Position numbers and translations under genes: made by a program
Shown here: positions 15,231-22,735 of the stretch, in pieces
How positions within the stretch are numbered: the stretch's first letter is position 1
Layout of the letters: every line of letters starts with the position of its first letter
Notes under the pieces: model-generated
Database searches by the model: none
Told to the model about the DNA's origin: nothing
The model's input: only the letters and a program-made list of their open reading frames with translations
Source of the DNA: CAWHBO01 sp963827735
GTDB lineage: Bacteria > Patescibacteriota > Patescibacteriia > Patescibacteriales > UBA12075
DNA length: 39,203 nucleotides
NCBI GenBank assembly: GCA_963827735.1
Contig: CAWHBO010000004.1
Coordinates: 1 to 39,203 of the forward strand
Direction of reading: 5' to 3'

Positions 15231-15607
15231 AGAAAAAGAAAAAGAGAGCAAAGGTCAGAGTGGAGATCGGCAAGATTTATATTAAAGCCAGCTATAACAA
15301 TACGATTGTCAGCGCGACTGATTTGAACGGCAATGTTATTTCTTGGGCTTCCGCCGGTATGGCTGGTTTTAAGGGTCCGAAAAAAGCGACTTCTTACGCT
15401 TCTCAAATAATCACCAAGATTGTTTTAATGAAAGCCAAAGAAGATTACGGCTTGCGCGAGGCTAGCGTTTTTATCAAAGGTATCGGCACCGGCCGCGAAG
15501 CGGCGGTTAGAGCGGTCAATGCCAACGGAATCAACGTCACTTCCATAAAAGACATTACTCCGATTCCGCACAACGGCTGCCGTCCGAAAAAACCAAGACG
15601 CGTTTAA
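15227..15607 (+). CDS. rpsK: 30S ribosomal protein S11
   Basis: 126 residues. After the basic MKKKKKRAKVRVEIGKIYIK the S11 core is clear: ASYNNTIVSATDLNGNVISW, GFKGPKKATSYASQ, GIGTGREAAVRAVNANGI and TPIPHNGCRPKKPRRV. It lies on the platform of the 30S subunit. The start codon overlaps the stop of the acidic ORF by ATGA. Confidence 0.95.
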   Translation: MKKKKKRAKVRVEIGKIYIKASYNNTIVSATDLNGNVISWASAGMAGFKGPKKATSYASQIITKIVLMKAKEDYGLREASVFIKGIGTGREAAVRAVNANGINVTSIKDITPIPHNGCRPKKPRRV

Positions 15608-15646
15608 TCAATTACGAATTAAGAATTAAGAATTACGAATTAAGAA
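15607..15646 (+). repeat. Tandem AATTACGAATTAAG repeat between rpsK and rpsD
   Basis: Units of AATTACGAATTAAG and AATTAAG alternate directly before the rpsD start. Related AATTAAGAATT units precede the acidic ORF at about 14965-14985. They replace any Shine-Dalgarno leader. Confidence 0.5.
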
Positions 15647-15648
15647 AT

Positions 15649-16281
15649 ATGAAAAATATTGATCCAAAATGCAAGCAATGCCGCCGTATCGGAGAGAAAT
15701 TATTCTTTAAGGGCGAGCGCTGTCTTTCAGCCAAGTGCGGAATAACCCGCCGGAATTATATTCCTGGTTTTCATGGTCCGAAAGCGAAAGGTGCTCCGCG
15801 GCGCTCTGACTACGGAATGCAATTGATTGAAAAGCAGAAAGCCAAAAAGCAATATATTTTGAACGAAAAGCAATTCCGGATTCTTTTTGAAGTTGCTCTT
15901 AAGAAAAGAGGCAACACCGAAGAATTCTTGCTCCAGCTTTTAGAGTTGCGCCTGGATAATATTGTTTATCGCGCCGGTTTCGGGGCTTCCCGTTCTGAAG
16001 CTCGCCAATTAGTCAATCACGGGCATTTTACCGTTAACGGCAAAGGCGTGAATATCCCTTCTTTCAGGGTTAAGCAAGGCGATGTTGTCGCTTTGAAAGC
16101 CAAAAGCAAGCGCAGCAAAAAATTTGCCGGCCTTGAAGCGAAAATCAAAAAGGCGGAAATTCCGGGATGGCTACATATCAGCGCCGAAGATTTGAGCGCC
16201 AAGGTTCTGCATGAACCGGCCGCCAAGGATTTGCGCGTTAATTTCAGCCCGCAGGTTATCGTGGAGTTTTACTCCAGATAA
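15649..16281 (+). CDS. rpsD: 30S ribosomal protein S4
   Basis: 210 residues, the normal length. The N-terminus keeps a four-cysteine cluster (CKQC and CLSAKC), the zinc-binding form of S4, followed by FHGPKAKGAPRRSDYGMQL. The S4 RNA-binding domain is clear: LELRLDNIVYRAGFGASRSE and ARQLVNHGHFTVNGKGVNIP. The protein ends VNFSPQVIVEFYSR, as usual. It is a primary 16S rRNA binder and in many bacteria a translational repressor of its operon; no such operator is identified here. Confidence 0.95.
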   Translation: MKNIDPKCKQCRRIGEKLFFKGERCLSAKCGITRRNYIPGFHGPKAKGAPRRSDYGMQLIEKQKAKKQYILNEKQFRILFEVALKKRGNTEEFLLQLLELRLDNIVYRAGFGASRSEARQLVNHGHFTVNGKGVNIPSFRVKQGDVVALKAKSKRSKKFAGLEAKIKKAEIPGWLHISAEDLSAKVLHEPAAKDLRVNFSPQVIVEFYSR

Positions 16282-16334
16282 AAGTTTGGATTATAATGTT
16301 TTAAAATAAAACAAAATATTTTAACAAAACATCT

Positions 16335-17133
16335 ATGGAAACAATAGCTAAGCCAAATAAGACGGAATTTATCAAAGGTGAAAAACCGCACGAAATGCTT
16401 GTGACGGTTGAGCCTTTTTATCCCGGTTATGGTATGACTATCGGCAATTCTTTGCGCCGTGTTTTACTCTCTTCTTTGGTCGGTACAGCTGTTGTCAGCG
16501 CGAAGATCAAGGGAGTGAGCCATGAATTTACCACCTTGCCGTATGTCAAAGAAGACATTTTGGAAATTATCATGAATTTGAAGCAATTAAAGCTAAAAAT
16601 GTTTGAAGAGGAGGAAATAAAAGTGGAGCTTGAAGTCCATGGGAAAAAAGAAGTTACCGCCGGCGATATCAAAAAAGACAGCCGGATGGAAGTTGTCAAT
16701 CCTGATTTGGTCATTGCCAATATAACCGATATGGCCGGATCATTGTACCATGGAAATTACCGTCGGCAAAGGCCGCGGCTATCGCCCGGTGGAAGCGATT
16801 GAAAATAAAAATACCGAGGTCGGCTATATTGAAATGGATGCTTTTTTCTCTCCGGTTTTGGAAGTCGGTTTGAAAGTGGAAAACGTCCGCGTCGGCAAGA
16901 TGACCAATTGGGATAAACTATTGTTCAATATTACTACTGATGGATCAATTACTCCGGAACAAGCTTTTAATGATTCGGTGAAAATATTGCAAGAGCAGGT
17001 CGGCGCTTTAATTCCGGCCGCCAAGGAAGAAGAGGCGGTTGAGGAAGTCAAAGAGGAGGCGGCCACGGAAGAAGTTGAAGAAAAGAAAGAGAAAAAAGAG
17101 AAGAAGGCCAAGAAAGAGAAGAAGGCCAAATAA
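16335..17133 (+). CDS. rpoA: RNA polymerase alpha subunit without C-terminal domain (one frameshift)
   Basis: The N-terminal domain reads FYPGYGMTIGNSLRRVLLSS (the dimerisation and beta/beta' assembly helix), FTTLPYVKEDILEIIMNLKQ, then VVNPDLVIANITDMAGSL. One extra base at about 16744-16750 shifts the frame; the second frame continues MEITVGKGRGYRPVEA and WDKLLFNITTDGSITPEQAF. Removing one base gives 266 codons, compared with about 329 in E. coli. After the N-terminal domain the protein has only a Glu/Lys tail (KEEEAVEEVKEEAATEEVEE, then Lys-rich repeats). The helix-hairpin-helix CTD that binds UP elements and activators is absent. The frameshift in an essential gene is probably a sequencing error. 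Confidence 0.9.
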
Positions 17134-17158
17134 TATTAATTACGATATTTAAACAGTT

Positions 17159-17509
17159 ATGAGACATAGAAATAAAACGAAGATTTTATCCAGAAAAACA
17201 GGACCGCGCCAAGCGCTTTTGAAAAATTTAGCGTCCAGTATTTTGATATACGAAAAGGTCAAAACTACTGAAGCCAAGGCTAAGGTCGTCAGAAGCAAGG
17301 TGGAGAAAATGATTACCTTGGCGAAAAAGAATAATTTGGCCGGCATTAAAGCTTTGATTGCCGCTTTACCGCAAAAAATGGCGGTCTTGAAAGCGATTGA
17401 AGTTTTAAGCGTGCGCTACAAAGACAGAGTCGGCGGCTACACCAGAATTATTAAATTAAAAGAACGCCCTGGCGACGGAGCGAAGATGGTTCAAATAGAA
17501 TTGGTTTAA
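17159..17509 (+). CDS. rplQ: 50S ribosomal protein L17
   Basis: 116 residues. It starts MRHRNKTKILSRKTGPRQAL, followed by LLKNLASSILIYEKVKTTEA and VLSVRYKDRVGGYTRIIKLK, a full L17 match. It follows rpoA, the usual order. The ATG at 17159 has no Shine-Dalgarno. Confidence 0.95.
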   Translation: MRHRNKTKILSRKTGPRQALLKNLASSILIYEKVKTTEAKAKVVRSKVEKMITLAKKNNLAGIKALIAALPQKMAVLKAIEVLSVRYKDRVGGYTRIIKLKERPGDGAKMVQIELV

Positions 17510-17532
17510 AGATAAATTATTTTGTTAAAAAT

Positions 17533-17880
17533 ATGGAAAGAAAGCTACACGTAATTGATGCGGAAGGAGAAGCGATCGGCCGTTTGGCCACTAAAATCGC
17601 GACGATTTTGCGCGGCAAAAATAAAGTTACCTATCGCCCTCATATTGATGAAGGGGACCGCGTTGAAGTTATCAACGCCGCCAAAGTTAAGATTACCGGT
17701 AAAAAATTGCAGCAAAAGAAATATTATCGCGTTTCTCAATATCCGGGCGGAATAAAGGAAACAAGACTGGAAGAGATAATGGCGAAAAATCCCGGTGATG
17801 CTCTTAAAAAGGCCGTCAAACAGATGCTGCCTCCGACAAAATTGCGCCCGGGAATGCTGAAACGTTTAGTTATTAAATAA
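17533..17880 (+). CDS. rplM: 50S ribosomal protein L13
   Basis: 115 residues, shorter than the usual 140 or so because the N-terminal segment is reduced. WHVIDA-type start (LHVIDAEGEAIGRLATKIAT), ILRGKNKVTYRPHIDEGDRV, KYYRVSQYPGGIKE and MLPPTKLRPGMLKRLVI are diagnostic. It is an early-assembly 23S rRNA binder and pairs with rpsI downstream, as in most bacteria. Confidence 0.94.
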   Translation: MERKLHVIDAEGEAIGRLATKIATILRGKNKVTYRPHIDEGDRVEVINAAKVKITGKKLQQKKYYRVSQYPGGIKETRLEEIMAKNPGDALKKAVKQMLPPTKLRPGMLKRLVIK

Positions 17881-17889
17881 TCTTTAGAT

Positions 17890-18360
17890 ATGGTAACCAA
17901 AAAAACAACTAAAAAAGCCGAAGAAGCTGTTGAAAAAAAGGAAGAGGTCAAGGTTGAAGTCAGTCCAGCTAAGGGCAAATATATTAAGGCTATCGGCCGC
18001 CGCAAAACCGCCTCGGCCCAGGTTCGCGTTTATCTTTCCGGCAACGGCGGAATTGTTATCAATGGCAAGCCGATAGAAAAATATTTTGATGAAGATCGCG
18101 CCGCGATCGCCCTTCAACCTTTGAAATTGACCGGCGTTGGCAAGGATGTTGATATTTCCATTTTAGCCAAAGGCGGAGGCGTTAATTCCCAAGCCGAGGC
18201 GACTCGCCATGGTTTGGCTCGCGTCTTGATTCTTTTGGATGCTGAATTGGATGGCGCTATTCGCGCCAAGGGTTGGCTGACTCGCGATTCCCGCAAGGTG
18301 GAAAGAAAGAAGCCTGGTTTGAAGAAAGCCCGCCGCGCTCCGCAGTGGTCCAAACGTTAG
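17890..18360 (+). CDS. rpsI: 30S ribosomal protein S9
   Basis: 156 residues. A Lys/Glu-rich N-terminal extension of about 35 residues is followed by the S9 core: YIKAIGRRKTASAQVRVYLS, GIVINGKPIEKYF, KGGGVNSQAEATRHGLARVL and the basic tail ending RRAPQWSKR, whose last arginine contacts P-site tRNA. It follows rplM by 9 bases and is the last gene before a strong terminator. Charged N-terminal extensions recur in this cluster (acidic ORF before S11, S9). Confidence 0.95.
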   Translation: MVTKKTTKKAEEAVEKKEEVKVEVSPAKGKYIKAIGRRKTASAQVRVYLSGNGGIVINGKPIEKYFDEDRAAIALQPLKLTGVGKDVDISILAKGGGVNSQAEATRHGLARVLILLDAELDGAIRAKGWLTRDSRKVERKKPGLKKARRAPQWSKR

Positions 18361-18368
18361 TTTTTATT

Positions 18369-18416
18369 CCCCTCCGCTGGAGCCTGCCTGCCGGTAGGCA
18401 GGGGGTTAGGGGAGGG
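18369..18416. repeat. GC-rich inverted repeat with nested palindrome, after rpsI
   Basis: CCCCTCCGCTGGAG and GGGTTAGGGGAGGG flank CCTGCCTGCCGGTAGGCAGG (18383-18402), a one-base variant of the palindrome at 6104-6123. The outer arms form an imperfect inverted repeat of a widespread intergenic type, so the inner unit appears inserted into the outer one. Confidence 0.6.
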
Positions 18417-18450
18417 TTTCAAAATTTATCGTCTATCAATTTCATATATT

Positions 18451-18485
18451 CAAAAAACGCATTTCCTCACGAGATGCGTTTTTTG
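18451..18485 (+). terminator. Rho-independent terminator of the ribosomal protein cluster
   Basis: CAAAAAACGCAT (18451-18462) pairs with ATGCGTTTTTTG (18474-18485), a 12-bp stem with a T run. Confidence 0.85.
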
Positions 18486-18493
18486 TTTATATT

Positions 18494-18502
18494 TGCTATA
18501 AT
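18494..18502 (+). promoter_or_regulatory. Extended -10 of the murL-murD fusion gene
   Basis: TGCTATAAT, 44 bases before the ATG at 18547; no -35. Confidence 0.5.
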
Positions 18503-18546
18503 ATCCGTAGTTATGTAATATTAAATTTAAGCTAAACCGACCAAAA

Positions 18547-21078
18547 ATGACCTTGAAACCGAAGGCGAAAAACTTCATATTTACTGATTATAAGCTTGAG
18601 CCTGATAAAAAGAGGGCTGTTTTTAGCTATGAAATAGAATTCGCGAACAGGCTGCCGCTTCGGTTTGCAGAAACGATCGTTTTTCCAAATAAGTTTTCTA
18701 TTGAAAAAATACCCGCTGAATTATTGGAAAATGTTCTGCAAAGCGCGCATCTGATATTGGGGATCAGTTATTATAAACTATATTGCCCGGAAAAAATCAA
18801 GATACAATCAAAGCCAATTTCAAAGGAGCAGGCGGAATTTTGGAGCGTCGTTTATAAAAAAGGCTTGGGAGAATTTTTTTATAAAAACAAAATTGATTCA
18901 AAAGGATTGGTTAATTTTCCGTACGACAAGAAGGCGAAAGCGGAGGCGCGGGCGTTAAAGCGAAAAGAAAGAATGCTCGTGGGGATCGGCGGCGGCAAGG
19001 ACTCGATTGTTGCCGGAGAATTGCTTAAAGAAAACAACAGAGACATAACAGCGCTCCTTATTGAAACGCAAAAAAATTCCCCCATATCGGACGCGGTTGT
19101 TGAAATAATGGGAGTTCCTTCTTTGAAAATAAAGCGCTATCTTGATGAAAAGATCTTTAAGGAACATGCGGGCGCGTACAACGGACATATTCCGATATCC
19201 GCCGTGTTCGCTTTTCTCGGATACTTAACCGCGGTTCTATACGACTATTCTTATGTAGTTGTTGGCAACGAATACAGCAGCAATTTTGGAAACATAAAAT
19301 ACAAGAACGAAGAAATCAATCATCAATGGAGCAAGTCTTTGGAATTTGAAAATCTTTTCCAAAATTATGCGAAAAATTTTCTTTCCCCGGACATTACTTA
19401 TTTTTCCCTATTGCGGCCGTTCTATGAGATTAAAATCGCGGAGATGTTCGCGAAATATAAAAAATATTTCCCGGTTTTTTCCAGCTGCAATAGAAATTTC
19501 AAGGTTCATGAAAAAAGACAAAAGGCGCTTTGGTGCGGCGAGTGCGCGAAGTGCGTTTTTGTCTTCACGATGCTATCCGCTTTTTTGAAAGAAAAGGAAT
19601 TAACGGGCATCTTTGACAAAAATTTATACAAGGATGAAAAACTTCTGCCCGTGTTCGCGAACGTGCTGGGGTTCGGGAAAATGAAGCCGTTTGATTGCGT
19701 CGGCACTTTTGCCGAGGCGCAAGCAGCCTTGTATCTAGCTAGCGAAAATTTTAAAAGCACTTATATCGTGAAGTCTTTCTTGAAAAAAATAAAAAATCCG
19801 AAATTGCTGGTTGAAAAAGTTTTTAAATCAAATATAACGCCGACGATTCCCGAGCAGTTTGCCTTGGCCGCGGTTCAAAACGCTTTGATTTTAGGATACG
19901 GCAAAGAAGGAAGGGCGACAGAGCGGTATTTAAAGAAGTATTTCCCCAAAATAAAAATAACAATCACGGATAAATCCATGAATCCGGACTATTTGAAAAT
20001 GCCGAAGGATTTTGACGTCGTGATCAAAACCCCCGGCATCTCTGGGAGGAAAGTTTCCGTCCCGTATATCACGGCCACAAATCTTTTCTTTTCCCAAGTA
20101 AAAAATACGGTTATCGGCGTAACCGGCAGCAAGGGGAAGAGTACGACTTCGTCTTTAATCTATAGCATTCTCAAGGAATCCGGCAAAAAAGTAACATTCT
20201 TGGGAAATATTGGCACCCCGATGCTTGGCGCTTTAATGCGGCCGATTGATAAAGATGAAATATTCGTTTTGGAACTTTCCAGCTATCAGCTTGATGATAT
20301 AAAATATTCTCCGCAGATCGCCGTGATGTTGAATCTTTTTCCTGAACACATGGATTATCACGGCGGCGTTGAAAAATATTATAAAGCGAAAAGCAATATA
20401 ATAAAATTTCAAAATAAGGACGATTATTTTATCTATAACGGGAAGGATGAAAGATTAAAAGCATTAGCCAAAGGGGCAGAGGCGCACACGCTTACATTTG
20501 CGAAAGATTTTGATTTTAAGAACGTCAGCGGCTTATTAAAAGGCAAGCACAATGAAGAAAATATGAGAGCGGCGATAACGGTTGCCCGGCTATTCAATGT
20601 TTCGGAAAAAAATATCAAGAAGGCGATAGAAAAATTCAAGCCTTTGCCTCACAGACTGGAGAGTGTTGGTAATTTTTCCGGCATTCAGTTTATTGATGAT
20701 GCTATTTCCACAACGCCGGAATCTACGATAATGGCTTTGAAAACAATCCCGGATATCGGAACAATTTTTCTTGGCGGAGAGGACCGGGGGTATGATTTTT
20801 CCGAATTGGAAAAACAATTGAGAAAAAATAAAATTAAAAATATCGTTCTGTTTCCTGATACCGGAAAGCGAATTTTAAAATCAAAAAAGGGTTTTAATGT
20901 CCTGGAAACTTCCAGCATGGAAGAGGCGGTAATTTTCGCTTATAAGAATACGGCAAAAAAATCCGCCTGTTTGCTGTCTATGGCGTCTCCGAGCTACAGC
21001 CTTTGGAAAAATTTTGAAGAAAAAGGCGATCAGTTCCAATATTGGGTGAAAAAACTTTCTAATAAAAAATTGATATAA
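18547..21078 (+). CDS. MurL-MurD fusion: UDP-MurNAc-L-Ala-L-Glu epimerase plus L-glutamate ligase
   Basis: 843 residues in one clean frame. Residues 1 to about 435 match MurL: a PP-loop-like GIGGGKDS (146-153), GNEYSSNFGN and INHQWSKSLEFE, LLRPFYEIKIAEMFAKY, FSSCNRNF and the cysteine motif WCGECAKCVFVF (about 328-339). Residues about 440-843 are a Mur ligase of MurD type: Rossmann start ALILGYGKEGRATERYL, P-loop GVTGSKGKSTTSSLI (about 523), FVLELSSYQLDD, NLFPEHMDYHGGVEKYYKAK, LPHRLESVG and LLSMASPSYSLWKNFEEKGD. In Xanthomonas the separate enzymes MurD2 and MurL add L-Glu to UDP-MurNAc-L-Ala and then epimerise it to D-Glu, replacing MurI plus standard MurD. Here both steps would sit on one chain. 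The ATG at 18547 lacks a Shine-Dalgarno. Cytoplasmic. Confidence 0.88.
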   Translation: MTLKPKAKNFIFTDYKLEPDKKRAVFSYEIEFANRLPLRFAETIVFPNKFSIEKIPAELLENVLQSAHLILGISYYKLYCPEKIKIQSKPISKEQAEFWSVVYKKGLGEFFYKNKIDSKGLVNFPYDKKAKAEARALKRKERMLVGIGGGKDSIVAGELLKENNRDITALLIETQKNSPISDAVVEIMGVPSLKIKRYLDEKIFKEHAGAYNGHIPISAVFAFLGYLTAVLYDYSYVVVGNEYSSNFGNIKYKNEEINHQWSKSLEFENLFQNYAKNFLSPDITYFSLLRPFYEIKIAEMFAKYKKYFPVFSSCNRNFKVHEKRQKALWCGECAKCVFVFTMLSAFLKEKELTGIFDKNLYKDEKLLPVFANVLGFGKMKPFDCVGTFAEAQAALYLASENFKSTYIVKSFLKKIKNPKLLVEKVFKSNITPTIPEQFALAAVQNALILGYGKEGRATERYLKKYFPKIKITITDKSMNPDYLKMPKDFDVVIKTPGISGRKVSVPYITATNLFFSQVKNTVIGVTGSKGKSTTSSLIYSILKESGKKVTFLGNIGTPMLGALMRPIDKDEIFVLELSSYQLDDIKYSPQIAVMLNLFPEHMDYHGGVEKYYKAKSNIIKFQNKDDYFIYNGKDERLKALAKGAEAHTLTFAKDFDFKNVSGLLKGKHNEENMRAAITVARLFNVSEKNIKKAIEKFKPLPHRLESVGNFSGIQFIDDAISTTPESTIMALKTIPDIGTIFLGGEDRGYDFSELEKQLRKNKIKNIVLFPDTGKRILKSKKGFNVLETSSMEEAVIFAYKNTAKKSACLLSMASPSYSLWKNFEEKGDQFQYWVKKLSNKKLI

Positions 21079-21100
21079 GATTATCGATAATCGGATTTTT
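21079..21100 (+). terminator. Possible weak terminator after the murL-murD fusion
   Basis: GATTATCGATAATC is a perfect 14-base palindrome followed by GGATTTTTT. The stem is AT-rich and short, so termination is uncertain. Confidence 0.35.
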
Positions 21101-21163
21101 TGATAAGTATTAGAATTTTCTAAAATAGATCTCTCGCTAGACGCTCGGGATGACAAAGATTGT

Positions 21164-22255
21164 ATGGAAAATTTATTAAAACGAATTGAAGATTTAAAAA
21201 AGCGCCTCGGAGATGTCTGGGAAGTTTTGCAATTGGAAAAAGCCAAAGCCGAATTGATTGAAAAACGAGGGATCATGGAAGAACCGGAATTTTGGAACGA
21301 TCAAGAGCGGGCGGTTGAGGTTAGCAAAGGGGCGGAAGATTTGGATAAGGAAATAAAGAAATGGGAGGCGATAAAAAATGAAATTGCTGAATTCTATGAT
21401 TTGATCAATGAGGCGATCAAAGAAAAAGATAATACTTTGGAAAAGGATATTGAGAAGAATATGGCTGACTTGGAAAAAAGATTTGAAGCTATGGAATTTT
21501 TCGCGCTCTTTTCCGGAAAATATGACCGCAATAACGCCATCCTTTCGATCCATGCCGGCACGGGCGGAGTGGACGCGCAAGATTGGGCGCAGATTTTAGA
21601 GCGGATGTATTTGCGTTTTGCCGAGCGGATGAATTTTCGGGCGGAAATAATTGATCGCACGGTCGGCAATGAAGCCGGAATTAAAAGCGTGTCCATAAAA
21701 ATTGACGGCCTTTGGGCGTTCGGCCATCTTAAATCCGAGGCTGGCGTGCATCGCCTCGTGCGCATCTCGCCCTTTGACGCGGAAAATATGCGCCAGACTT
21801 CTTTCGCTTTGGTTGATGTCGTGCCGGAATTCGCCGAAGCGGATGAGATTGAAGTTAAAGACGATGAGGTGAAATTTGAAACCTATCGCTCTTCCGGCGC
21901 GGGCGGGCAGAATGTCAATAAAGTTTCCACGGCAGTACGGCTTATCCATATTCCGACCGGCATTACGGTGCAATGCCAAACCCAGCGTTCGCAATATCAG
22001 AATCGCGAATTGGCGATGAAACTTTTGAAATCAAAATTATTACAGCGCCAATTGGCCGAGCAGAACCAAGAGAAGAAAGAGGTTCGCGGCGAAGTCCAGA
22101 AAGCGGAGTGGGGGAAACAGATCCGCTCCTATGTCATGCAGCCGTATCAGATGGTCAAGGATCACCGCACCGAAGCGGAAACTTCCGACATTAAAAAAGT
22201 TTTGGATGGCGAGATTGATTTGTTCATTGAAGCGTACTTAAAAAGCGCAAAATAA
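21164..22255 (+). CDS. prfB: Peptide chain release factor 2
   Basis: 363 residues. It has the RF2 codon-recognition tripeptide SPF (HRLVRISPFDAENMRQTSFA) and the catalytic GGQ (YRSSGAGGQNVNKVSTAVRL), with TQRSQYQNRELAMKLLKSKL following. It releases chains at UAA and UGA. The frame is continuous: the region where many bacteria have an in-frame UGA and programmed +1 shift (near codon 25) reads KRLGDVWEVLQLEKAKAELI with no stop, so that autoregulation is absent. Its presence shows that UGA is a stop codon here. A remnant of an intergenic repeat (GGGATGACAAAG) lies just upstream. No Shine-Dalgarno. Confidence 0.95.
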   Translation: MENLLKRIEDLKKRLGDVWEVLQLEKAKAELIEKRGIMEEPEFWNDQERAVEVSKGAEDLDKEIKKWEAIKNEIAEFYDLINEAIKEKDNTLEKDIEKNMADLEKRFEAMEFFALFSGKYDRNNAILSIHAGTGGVDAQDWAQILERMYLRFAERMNFRAEIIDRTVGNEAGIKSVSIKIDGLWAFGHLKSEAGVHRLVRISPFDAENMRQTSFALVDVVPEFAEADEIEVKDDEVKFETYRSSGAGGQNVNKVSTAVRLIHIPTGITVQCQTQRSQYQNRELAMKLLKSKLLQRQLAEQNQEKKEVRGEVQKAEWGKQIRSYVMQPYQMVKDHRTEAETSDIKKVLDGEIDLFIEAYLKSAK

Positions 22256-22290
22256 AAAGAACAGCAATCAGGTTATTTTGATTGCTGTTC
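22253..22290 (-). terminator. Terminator of the reverse-strand 115-aa gene
   Basis: GAACAGCAATCA (22259-22270) pairs with TGATTGCTGTTC (22279-22290). The T-rich tail lies on the reverse strand, so it serves the reverse gene; it may also help stop prfB transcripts. Confidence 0.75.
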
Positions 22291-22309
22291 CGCTCTTGTT
22301 CCTACTCTT

Positions 22310-22657
22310 TCAGAGCAGGATAATCCTTTTTTTGTTAAATATTATCGGGCTTGAAGTTGCGCTTTTTTCTTCTTCTATTAATATGTATTCGGGTTCTGTT
22401 TCCGCGTCGACTATCGAGAAAGCAAACAAGCCGGGGATGAACACTGAGCTCAGACTGTGAGCCAGCTTGCTGTTCACATAGATAGACGTTTTTTTCATGT
22501 TTGTCAGCTGATGATATCCGTGGAACATGATAATTTGCTTTGATCGCGAAATGTAGAAGGCTTTTCTGAAGCCGGAGAACAGACGGAAGAAATTGATGGC
22601 GAAAAATATCGCTAAGGCGCCGCAACCGACAGTTAGACCAACGAATAGTCCAAACAT
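22310..22657 (-). CDS. Small membrane protein, 115 aa, unknown function
   Basis: The first 27 residues (MFGLFVGLTVGCGALAIFFA, then INFFRLF) form one transmembrane segment; the rest is a small, mostly polar domain (IIMFHGYHQLTNMKKTSIYV, LIEEEKSATSS) probably facing the cytoplasm. No family is recognised. It is well supported as a gene: a strong AGGGGAG lies about 4 bases before the ATG, a TTGACA promoter about 75 bases upstream, and a reverse-strand terminator follows. It is convergent with prfB and divergent from comEC. Confidence 0.6.
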   Translation of the reverse strand: MFGLFVGLTVGCGALAIFFAINFFRLFSGFRKAFYISRSKQIIMFHGYHQLTNMKKTSIYVNSKLAHSLSSVFIPGLFAFSIVDAETEPEYILIEEEKSATSSPIIFNKKRIILL

Positions 22658-22704
22658 ATTACTCCCCTGAAAAGGTTGAGAAGGAACGGTTAGAAAATCA
22701 TTTT

Positions 22705-22733
22705 ACATTATCATAAAGCGTAATATTTGTCAA
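22705..22733 (-). promoter_or_regulatory. Reverse promoter of the 115-aa membrane protein gene, overlapping the comEC leader
   Basis: On the reverse strand TTGACA (22728-22733) is followed after 17 bases by TAATGT (22705-22710), with an alternative GATAAT at 22707-22712. The -35 ends 2 bases before the comEC start codon. Confidence 0.55.
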
Positions 22734-22735
22734 TC

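Noticed and set aside
16735..16755. Programmed frameshift or split rpoA
   Set aside because: There is no slippery sequence or stimulatory structure, and other genes in the window show similar one-base errors.
21164..21300. Programmed +1 frameshift in prfB
   Set aside because: The frame is continuous with no in-frame UGA and no CTTTGA slippery site in the first 45 codons.
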